This document shows, piece by piece, positions 15,502 through 25,300 of a stretch of 64,000 nt of DNA (positions are counted from its first letter, which is position 1; every line of letters begins with the position of its first letter). The notes beneath the pieces are model-generated. The model was given only the letters and a program-made list of their open reading frames with translations, was not told the origin of the DNA and searched no databases. The stretch is from Siphlonurus alternatus (taxonomy: Eukaryota; Arthropoda; Insecta; Ephemeroptera; Siphlonuridae): contig OX463781.1 of the NCBI GenBank assembly GCA_949825025.1, positions 43,517,469-43,581,468 on the forward strand. Direction: 5' to 3'. The position numbers and the translations under genes are program-made.

Positions 15502-16373
15502 TAGGGCTGTAAATAACCGAGAAAAATGTTTAACCGGTGACCGTCAACTTTTAACCGGTTTTTAATCAAACCGAAGTTCGATTAAAAACCGCTCAGAATT
15601 CTGAAAATGTTTGATCGATTAAAAAACCCGTCTAATCGTTATCGGTTAATTTTATTCGATCGGTTAATTATTTGAATTTATTTGATCGGTTAATTTAACC
15701 GAAACGGCTTACTCTGCGCCATCGGTTATTTTTTGACAATTATACAATTATCACGTTAAATTAAGATAGATTTAATACAATTGCATACATAACTGAATAT
15801 ATCCTTCAAGGTTTAATTAATATAACGATAAAAAATATAAAGCTATAAAAAAAGTTTTGAAAAGTTAATTTTTTACGATCTTATCTGATACGGTATGCAA
15901 AAACGTTCACCTAATGTATTAATTATTTTAAAAAGTACAAAAAGAAAAATATATTCATGCCAAAATAGTTATATATATTATAAATTATTTTCTGCAAACA
16001 GACTGAATAAACTTATAATAGTTATAATTTAAAAACAAAATGTACGTGCTTTATTAGCAATTAGTGCCATCAGTGCAATTATATTTTAACCTAACTGAAA
16101 ATTTACTCACAGTTCACGATGTGTCAATTAATTTTTTTTGCATTTAAATAAAAAAATTATTAAAAAAAATTAACCGCGGTTTAAAGTGCTTAAAATTATG
16201 ACACGGCTAGAAACGGTTAAAATTGACTATCGGTTAATTTTTAATTTTAATCGAAGTTCGGTTAAATGGTTAAATTAACCGTATCCTCGAGTAACAGTGT
16301 TTTATGAATTAAAACGATTAACCGTGGGGTTTTAACCGGACGGTTAATCAACCGGTTAAAATTTACAGCCCTA
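15502..16373. mobile_element. hAT-type non-autonomous element, 872 bp
   Basis: The terminal inverted repeats TAGGGCTGTAAAT / ATTTACAGCCCTA are flanked by a perfect 8-bp duplication, ATTCAGTC (15494-15501 and 16374-16381). An 8-bp target duplication with an AGGGCTG-type end is characteristic of the hAT superfamily. The subterminal 200 bp on both sides is crowded with TTAACCG/CGGTTAA words, as expected for hAT transposase-binding repeats. No transposase ORF is present. Confidence 0.93.
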
Positions 16374-16625
16374 ATTCAGTCCTTATTATTTCGCCGGGTA
16401 TTTCAAAATAATAATTATTATTATTATTTTTTTTTTATATATATACGCGTAGTTTTTACAAATATACAATTAATATTGTGAGTTTTCTTTCAAAATATCA
16501 ATATTATGTCATGCATATCGCCATATCGGGGACATAATATATTACTAAAATGTGTCTATTAATTGGGTACTAAAAAAAAAAAAAAAAATATGTTTCAAGT
16601 TTTTGTCAAAATTTCAAAAGGCTCA

Positions 16626-16893
16626 AGAATTTCATGAAGAACGAGCCCTATCGAGAATTCTACGACAATTTCCTGATCTGAAATGAATTTTTAAAACCTC
16701 TCAAAAATGACGTCACAATTTTACATCTCATTCTTACCTCAATAACTTTTCATTTTAGCAATGTTAACTGATGCATTTTCCTATTTAAGAAGCTAATTAA
16801 GTTGTGACGTCATCAAAAATCATATAAAAATAGCAGATTGTCGTAGAATGCTCTAATATAGGGCTCGCGCGTTCTTCATAGAATTCACAGTAC
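16626..16893. mobile_element. Imperfect foldback element with two CRE palindromes
   Basis: TGAAGAACGAGCCCTAT and GAATTCTACGACAAT on the left pair with ATTGTCGTAGAATGCTC and TAGGGCTCGCGCGTTCTTCA on the right. The inner arms include TGACGTCACAA at 16708 and TTGTGACGTCA at 16802. No coding capacity. Confidence 0.8.
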
Positions 16894-18034
16894 TTTTTAC
16901 TAGTATACTGCTAACTCAAATACCACACAGTCAGTATATATACCTCGATCATTGTCCCAAAAATATCAACCAATCAATCGTTATGAATGTCAAGTATAAA
17001 CTATGATAGTATAATTATGTATTACTAATAAAATAGCAAGTATAAAAAGGGAGCAATATATATATAGAGAGAGAAGACGAACATTTTTCATGCTAAAAAA
17101 AAATCAAACTATATATAATTGTTAATAAAAATATTAAAAACACAAATAATAAAATTATAATTCTTCAGGTTATATTCTATATATTGTTTCTTAATTAATT
17201 TATAATGAATTTAATTTTATGAAAAATACATTATTAAAAACAATTATTAGGGAAACATTTAATAATATTAATAATAATAATATGGGCTATATAAAAATGA
17301 AGATAACTCATTAGATCAGTATGTTATAAGTTTTAATACTCAATTTCTTGTTCAATTAACCAATTAACACAGGCAACAAAATAATTTTCGAGTAAATATA
17401 CGCTCTCAAGTTGAAAATGCACTCTTCAATTAATTCTGGAAATTAATTTGTATAGAAAACGTAACAGTAAACGATCTGGCTGATATATTTTTTTTTTGTG
17501 CGACTCTGCAGATTTGTTGTGCAGACGTACGACTCTGGTGAGTCAGCATCGTTCAATCTGCTCGTTGGGATTCGATCTCCGTGCAACGTTAAGCCTTCAA
17601 AGCTGGTGGTGGCCAGCAATAGAAATCAGGATTCTCAAGGTGTAATTAGCCTCCCACTGTGCGTGCGGGGCTTCTCGGATATATCTTTCTAGCACACTGA
17701 TGGGGCCACTCCAGTTATAGAGGCTACTGGAGCTGTTTGCTTGGGCGCTGGCTGTTGAGAAATTTCACTCGTTCTATTTGCTGGACGCTCACTTCATCTC
17801 AACTCCAATCAACTTTTCTCTTATTCTTTTTTCTCTCTCTTTTTCTCTAGCTCGTTCAGATTTCATAATTAATATTTGTCTAAAAGTCTAGCTATAGATT
17901 AATAATTTTTAGTTAAAACATATTTAACAATATAATATACTATACAGTATATTATATTTATATACCTTGGAATGTTATAAAAGTAATTAAAAATATATTT
18001 TAAGATTTTATGTATAAGTTTAATAATATATTAA

Positions 18035-18038
<4 letters not shown>
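16894..18038. other. Intergenic DNA with an exon-like patch near 17.5 kb
   Basis: About 17485-17760 is GC-richer and contains CTCTGCAG before 17511 and CTCTGGTGAGT near 17532, which resemble splice sites. No family was recognised in any frame. Read on the minus strand it contains AGATCGAATCC, near a tRNA box B, so an old tRNA-derived SINE is another possibility. The rest is AT-rich. Confidence 0.35.

Positions 18039-18096
<58 letters not shown>
18039..18096. repeat. (TA)n microsatellite
   Basis: Pure TA run of about 58 bp. Confidence 0.95.
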
Positions 18097-18100
<4 letters not shown>

Positions 18101-18583
18101 TTATTCAAATGTTCCAAAGTATATAATATATTTTTATGTTAAATTATTTCTATATAATTATTTAGAATACGTACACTTTATACAATAAAGAATTTGAAAT
18201 TTCTAAGCGTTTTTGTACATATGTTTAACTTTATAAAAAGAAAAGAAAAAAAAAAAAAACATTAAATAAATTTTCATTTTTCGACGAGGATTTGAAATTC
18301 AAAAGATGCTTTGTAATATATTGACGCCCTTTTATAAATCCCCTTAAAAGCTTGTAGGACGCAACCCGCACCGCTTTGGTGCTAAAAGTGTTGCATTTCG
18401 TTACATAGTAAATTAATAAAAGAGAACGAATATATGCATTTTTCATTTTTTCAAACCTTAGTTTTAAGCTAATATGTAATAATCAAGGTTGATTTGAGTG
18501 TATAGATATTTTTATCTGACTCGACTATGTGTTTCTATTGTACTGTGAATTTCAATACAATAAAAACCTTTTAAACTGAAACT

Positions 18584-18661
18584 GAAAGCATCATTTTTCT
18601 TGGCAGGATTTACTTATTATTATTAATAATAAGTAAATCCTGCCAAAAAAATGATGCTTTC
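18584..18661. repeat. 78-bp near-perfect hairpin
   Basis: GAAAGCATCATTTTTCTTGG followed by CAGGATTTACTTATTATT pairs with AATAATAAGTAAATCCTG and CCAAAAAAATGATGCTTTC. The arms are about 37 bp with almost no loop and one or two mismatches. It could be a tiny foldback element or a precursor-like hairpin. No flanking gene suggests a role. Confidence 0.85.
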
Positions 18662-18710
18662 ATTCGTTCTCTTTTTGTACCTATAATAATTAATGGACAA
18701 ACCTGCATGG

Positions 18711-19410
18711 AATTTTTTTTTATTGCAAAAATGAATAGAGGGTGCAAATTTATGCCACTCTGATTTTTATTTTCATATTTGAGGTCAGGAATTTAAATAT
18801 TACTAGAAAGATATTGAAAGTTAAATTTAGGTTCACACCCCTTTTAGGACCTACCCCCTTCTAGTCAGAAGTGACATCTCTCTCTTGTACCCGATCGAGT
18901 TATATTTCCACAGCTTAAGGGTAAGAAAACGCCATGCACCAATGTTAAAAAAAAAAAAAAAAAATCTCCTCACACGAAAATTCTGAAAACAATTTCAAAT
19001 GTTCTCCTCTATATTATACACCCCCTATTAGTAGCTAAAATATCAGGTATACAAATACGATCTAGTTTTTTAGTTATGAATTTTTAAAGTTGACAATTTT
19101 AACATGGAAGTTTTATTTCTCCATGTTAAAGTAGCATAGTCAACTTTAAAAATTTATTTAACTAAAAAACTGGATCGTATTTGTATACCTGATGATATTT
19201 TAGCTACTAATAGGGGGTGTATAATATATAGAGAAGAACATTTGCAATTTTTTCAGGATTTTTGTGAGGGATTTTTTTTAACATTAGTGGCGTTATCTTA
19301 CATACCCTTACAAAAAATAAATAATAATAATAAAAAAAAATAAAAATAATAATAAGTAGCATAATTTGGTACCCTCTTTTCAATTTCTAAATTAAAAAAA
19401 AAAGTTTTTC
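18711..19410. mobile_element. MITE of the GGAGTATCG family carrying a nested foldback
   Basis: The outer arms match the TTGCAGAAATGGATAGAGGG TIR region (here TTGCAAAAATGAATAGAGGG) and end near GTACCCTCTTTTCAATTTCT. Inside, about 18918-19310 is a second foldback with arms AGGTATACAAATACGATCTA / GGATCGTATTTGTATACCTG, closely related to the element at 50143-50513. The nesting implies that the inner foldback inserted into an existing MITE. Confidence 0.75.
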
Positions 19411-19564
19411 TCTTTTTTATGTATATTAGCCAATGGCATGACATATATATAACTATAGTACTCTACTCCTATAATATAGTGTTGTCATCAAACTATAGCC
19501 ATAGAGTAAGTGCTCCAAATTTCTTTCCTCTTTATATATTTATAAGCAAATGAAATTGACCCTC

Positions 19565-19770
19565 GTCCGCAATAATGAGCTATCTGCTTACCATGATTTC
19601 ATTGCAATTATGAGCTATATATATTTGCTATTTCAGGTAGCGCAATTATTAGTTGTAAATCAGAATAAAATAAAGCTCATTTTTGCACTCACTTGATAAA
19701 GCAGGAATCTCAGTATTGCAACGAGAATGTGGTAAGCAGACATATATAGCTCATTTTATTTCAGACAAGG
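19565..19770. repeat. Weak inverted repeat, possible old foldback
   Basis: GAGCTATCTGCTTACCAT pairs with GTGGTAAGCAGACATATATAGCTC, with further loose complementarity outside. Decayed and uncertain. Confidence 0.45.
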
Positions 19771-20004
19771 GACGAAATACGTAAAGCAAGTAAAAGAAAA
19801 ATGTATTGTTCTCATGGTAAAAAAAAAAGGCACTTTAACGTTCTATATTATTTGAAACCAAATTTGAGCTAAGATGTGACAGATAACTTTAATGCTAAAA
19901 AGTTACGAACTTCAAATACCAAATAATTAATTTTAACAGTGTATACATGTATACAGATTGCATAGAATGTCATGCTTGCACTTTCATTACTGTTTGTAAT
20001 TAAT

Positions 20005-20320
20005 GGAGTATCGACCTCAAATTTTTTATTGCAGAAATGGATAGAGGGTGCAAAGTTATGCTACCCTGATTTTTTTCAGATTTTTCTGAGACCGGGAATT
20101 ATCTTTAAAAAATTATTGAAAGTCCTTTTCGTGACGTCACGAGATGCCGCTCTTTAAGAAAAAGATAGAACTTGCCGCCTCGTGACGTCACAGAAAGGAC
20201 TTTCAATAATTTTTAAACAATAGTTCCTGGTCTCAAAAAAAATCTGAAAAAAAAATCAGGGTAGCATAACTTTGCACCCTCTATCCATTACTGCAATAAA
20301 AAAACTGAGGTCGATACTCC
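20005..20320. mobile_element. Foldback MITE, family GGAGTATCGACCTCA, copy 2
   Basis: This is the best-preserved copy. GGAGTATCGACCTCA at the left matches TGAGGTCGATACTCC at the right, with AT on both outer sides. The arms carry TGACGTCA at 20132 and again at 20183, in mirrored positions around GAGATGCCGCTCTTTAAG. The small plus-strand ORF across it is not a gene. Confidence 0.93.
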
Positions 20321-22027
20321 ATTACTAATGTTTCAGGTTTCAGTGGAAATTGAATACATAGTCAAAAAACAAGAAGCCAATTTATTAACTTAACATACTT
20401 TTATTAAAATTATGAACACTATAAATATAATAAATATGGGTAAAAGAAACACTCATCCTAAAGTTAGGTCAAGAACACATGCACAAAGTCTCTTACGTCA
20501 ATTATCATTTAATACAACAGCAAAATAAAATATAAAAATTAACATACAATTAAATGGTGTTATATAATGCATCATTTTGTAACACATGAAGGATATTCTA
20601 TATCCTGGATAAATATATTAATTATTTACATAAAATGAAGTAATATACTTGAATTAACTTTGCATTTTTAGCTTAATTTTAATTACAAAATTAATTAGCT
20701 AATGTTATTGCCATTCAATTGATTTCTAAATAAGAGTTCTATTTTTTACACTGGTTTGTACATATCAGCCCAAAATTGCTTACAGGACTACCAGTATTAC
20801 AAGATTACAATAATTTTTATTTTTAAAGAAATAATACTATTATTGCTTAGAATTAAACACATAAATAACACAAATTAATAAAAAAACTAGTTTTTAGCAT
20901 CGCAAATTAATGAAAAATAAAAAGAAAACTTCAAGAAATAATAAATTAAAAATAAATCTACAGAATTTTAAAACATAAATTAGGAATTAAGATTACAGAT
21001 GCAGCTCATAGATACTTAGCATTTTGTACTGTACCTTTCTGTACAAATCTAATACCTAAAAATGGCATTAACTTACCAACATTAATTCAAGTGACTTTGA
21101 TGATTTACTTTTCATGACTAATAAATTGTACAGTATATCAAAAAATCTTAACACTTTTGATTTAACAAAGCTATGTTTATTTTCTGAACGCCAACATAAT
21201 TTAAAGCATTTTTAAAAAAAATACACACATAATTTTTGAGTCATACTGCATAAATAATTTAAATACAGCTTGACAAAGGAACAAGGTGAGAAATAGTCTT
21301 AACAACTAGGATATAATAAATTCCTTGATAGCATTATTAAAATTCCTTTAACTAACAAATTGTAAGTTACTGTTATTGAAATGTTAATATTATAGATGGG
21401 TTCAACTTGATACAAACCTCTTATAAATTGCAAACAAACCGTTTGCTAAGCAAACAACAATAAACTCTTTTAAAGGCTATAAAGATCACATATTTATTTT
21501 TAACTCCTCCAGGGATATATTGAAAATGTTGACAATTTCTAAAACTACAGTTATTGATAGTAATAAGCATTTGAACAAAATAAAATTGAAGCTAAAGCAA
21601 TTTCTACTGTGATGTTGCTATACTGTCACATTTAATTAGACTTTTATCATCTCAGTTATTTTTAGACACTTTTTAAACTGCTTTTCTCATTGACAAACCT
21701 TGAGGTGATCTTTTTCAGAAAAAAAAAAAAAATAAAAAAATAAAAGACTCATTAGTCTGATGACTGTAGGAAAGTTAAGCAGATGAAATACTACCGTGAG
21801 ATAAAATTGGTTAAGATTAACTTCAATTAGAACACTATAATTTATATTGCTTTCAAATAGATTTTAAGATATTCATGATTTATATTACATGTATTCAATA
21901 AATATTTCGTTGTAAAATATGTATTTTCCAGCTACTAAAAAATGTAAATTAAAAAATAAATAGCAAGCAGAACTTAAAAAAACAAAAACAAAAAAACTTT
22001 ACTACCACAGCTACATGCCTGTTGAGA
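20321..22027. other. AT-rich DNA downstream of DTWD2
   Basis: Nothing is recognised apart from AT-rich sequence with many AATAAA/TTTATT words. Part may be the DTWD2 3' untranslated region, since that gene is transcribed leftward into it. The true 3' end cannot be fixed from sequence alone. Confidence 0.4.
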
Positions 22028-22033
22028 TTTATT
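22028..22033 (-). terminator. Candidate polyadenylation signal of DTWD2
   Basis: AATAAA on the minus strand, 21-26 bases beyond the stop codon. That would be a very short 3' UTR, and other AATAAA words follow further left, so this is only one candidate. Confidence 0.3.
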
Positions 22034-22054
22034 GCTCGTCATATCACGTCATTG

Positions 22055-22354
22055 TCAGCTTGGGTCGTTGCTTGGAGGGACAGTTCGTCCTAGGATCTTC
22101 TTGCTTCGTTTACCAACCGGCTTATGATACTCTCCTCGCTCCATCAGCAGCTCCCTGCTGTGGTGTGGCACTGCTCCGTGGCCAAGCTGGAAGCGGCACA
22201 GCGCGTGCAGGGGACTCAGTAGCTCTGCTCGCAACTCCGGACGACCTTCGAGAACACCGAGAGACTCCGCTACAGCCTCAATGGTCGACACGCAGCTCTC
22301 GTTAGGCTGGGTACGAATCACATACTCGCTGCCACCAGGTACCTGCAGCTTCAC
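22055..22354 (-). CDS. DTWD2: DTWD2 terminal coding exon
   Basis: Follows TACATTACAG and encodes [17 protein letters not shown], a helical segment with [30 protein letters not shown], and a basic tail (KPVGKRSKK) before TGA at 22055-22057. Confidence 0.95.
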   Translation of the reverse strand: MKLQVPGGSEYVIRTQPNESCVSTIEAVAESLGVLEGRPELRAELLSPLHALCRFQLGHGAVPHHSRELLMERGEYHKPVGKRSKKILGRTVPPSNDPS

Positions 22355-25300
22355 CTGTAATGTAGATAACATTAGCATCTCTTGAGAGTGGGATAGGTCG
22401 TTGGTTGTTAATCAATTTAAACTCAGTTAACAAATTACTATTTTCTGGATAAACTGTCAGAGGTTTTAATTTTTTTTATTTTTTATTTCAAAGTAAGGAA
22501 AATAAACCATTTAGGTTGTGATAATCTTATTAAAAGAAAAGGATAGGAATAACCAGCAAGGCCTTACCGATCGAAAGAGTCACAGCAGGTGGAAATTCTT
22601 GTGGTCACAGAGGTTCACTCGAAAGTTTTTACAAAAATGTAAAAACTTTCGAGTGAACCTCTGTGACCACAAGAATTTCCACCTGCTGTGACTCTTTCGA
22701 TCGGTAAGGCCTTGCTGGTTATTCCTATCCTTTTCTTTTAATAAGATTTTTTATTTCAAATACAGTAAAAACTCCAAATTATGCAACTTGTTGTTAGGTA
22801 AAACTTGATATTGAGTAAGAGAGATCGCGGTTCCGTCAAATATAATTAGCATTGCGTGGTATAGGAAAAACTCAAAGAATGGTAAACCTACTTTCCTGGG
22901 TCCTGATTTTAGCCTACTGACTTTACGGAAATGAGACAAAATGAGTTCTTTTTGATCAGAATATTATAATCATTTTCTAAATCAATATCTGCCACAACGA
23001 TAATGAACGTAAGTTTAAAAGTGATGGGTTCAGCGAGAAGATTAGAAAACAATCCTTGCCGGCCTACACACCGAAATGTGTCTCCAGCTCAATATCATAG
23101 TTTGTCATCATTACCCAGTCACTGTCTTAAGTTTATATACTTCAAAATCAAGTATATTGCTAATACCATCATTATTTCAGCAAGATTAAGCAGTGCCCAC
23201 TACATTTGAATAAAAATATCAGATCATGTGTTAAAGTATAGCCGGATTAGACATTTTTATTTGAATTTTATTCAAAGTGTACTGTATGTACAGTACTCAG
23301 TAATTGTAGTGTATTTATTGTGCATTCAAATCTTTGGCCTCAGTCTTTAAAGCTCTTGTTTACCCCCAGAAGTTACCGGTTACGTAATTTTGGACATATC
23401 AGCTTTTGTTTGGAGTTTAAAAAAAAAAAAAAAAGAAAGATTTGACAACAACAAAAGCAATCAGAAAATTGCAATTTTTATGTAATCTAACAATTGTAAG
23501 GCTATACAATATCAAAGCTTGCAGATGTCAAAGTTCATCAGTTTCTGACCACACTCACTTTGAACACTCACCTGTCTCAGTTGGTGTAGCTGAGCAGTAT
23601 TGAAGAAGATGGACTTGGCCTGTGCCCAGGTTCCGTCGATCACCACCAGGTTGTACGACTCTTGGTTCTCTCCTACGACTGGCACCTCCTCGATGGCCAG
23701 GGCGTGCTTGGAAGGGTAAAGTACCAAAGTGTTGGGTGAGTCAAGAATCTCTGCCAAGCCAGTGTGTCTGCGGGAAAGTGCTAATGTTAGATAAAGAATA
23801 ATACAGTACTGTAATGAAGTTTATTAAAGTATGAAGGATGTAAAGTGTTTTACACTATTTTGAAGAATAGCAAGACATCATAAAATAATTAAATTATCTA
23901 TTTACCTTGTTTGTAAATAAATAAGTGCACATCATAGAATCTAAATTAAAGATTGAGTATGATAAAAATTAAAAACATCGTGTCAAATGTACAGTGAAAT
24001 AATAATAATAATGAAAAAAAAATCATTTTTAGTTGTGTAAAATCATCAATAAGAAAGAGGCAAAACATCAATCTGCCACAACGTCAATGAATGTAAATTG
24101 CAAAGTGATGGGTTCAGCGAGAAGATTAGAAAATAATCCTTGCCGGTCTACACACCGAAATGTGTCTCCAGCTCAATATCATATTTTGTCATCATTACCC
24201 ACTTAATTCACATAAATGGTGATACTGTAGTTTAGTAATCTATGCAGGTATCTGTACATAAATTAATGTATCAACAACAGAGTAACGACCTTAATTTTTT
24301 ATTAGCATCATAAAGACAGGTATGGACCTCTGGTGGATTTTACCTGAGTGATGCTAAGAGTGGCATTGTTTACTTAATGGAGCTTTGCTATTGGCTAAAG
24401 TACACGTGTACCTGATTCATTCTGCTTCTATCCAGGCTGTTTTTAGTGCCATCTATTGGTATTTTATGACGTCATAAAGTTATGCCACACTGTCTTTTTT
24501 TTTTTTTTTTTTTTTTTCATATTTTTTAGAGACTGGGAAGTATTGCTAAAAAGTTTTGCCGAGGTCACGTTTGAGCTTTTGAACCCACAACCCTTTTAAG
24601 TTCTACCCTTTTATTAAGAGAGGCGTCACTCTCTGTACTTTCATTAAATAATTTTTAACAATAGTTCCCAGACTAAATATCTGAAGAAAAGGAAAAAAAA
24701 AAAAAAAAAATCAGAGTAGCATAACTCTGTATCCATTTCTGCATTAAAATTGTTTGTGGTCGATACTCCATTGGTTTTCTTACTGTAATTAAGAACCAAT
24801 GCACAATATTAAGTGCTTTTTATGCATACAGTAACATATGTAATGAACCATGCACATTTTTTATTAATTTAATTCTTTGGTAAATATACCAAATATTGTA
24901 TAGATTAGTTTGTTTAAAATTCAATTTTTGTGCTATGGTTCCTTTAAATTTAAGTGAGGGTTTGGTGATAAAAATAAACATAAACCATTTTCACTTAAGG
25001 CCAGTTTCTTATATTTTTATAAATAAATTACCACCCTTTACTGTACTTAAATGGTTCATATCAAATTTGATCGTCAGACCCTTAAAGGGACAGGGGACTA
25101 TAAAAATAAGTATTTTTTATTTAAAAGTTACCCACTAACTGAGTATGAATACATGCCGCACGGTGGCGAGAGCCTCAGGGTAACACACAGCGAGTAACTG
25201 AAGTGTGGATTGCTGACGTCAGCAATCACGAAAGGCAACATAGCTGCCTCTTTTCCATAGAACTCACTTCCCTTCCTCTCGTCCAGCCATGCTCAGTGCG

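Noticed and set aside
17498..17692. 64-codon ORF next to splice-like words
   Set aside because: No recognised homology. The region could equally be an old tRNA-derived SINE on the minus strand.
22015..22305. Plus-strand 96-codon ORF
   Set aside because: Antisense shadow of the DTWD2 last exon.
22523..22748. Mirtron or microRNA precursor
   Set aside because: The stem is 110 bp, perfectly paired and not at intron ends; a foldback transposon is simpler.
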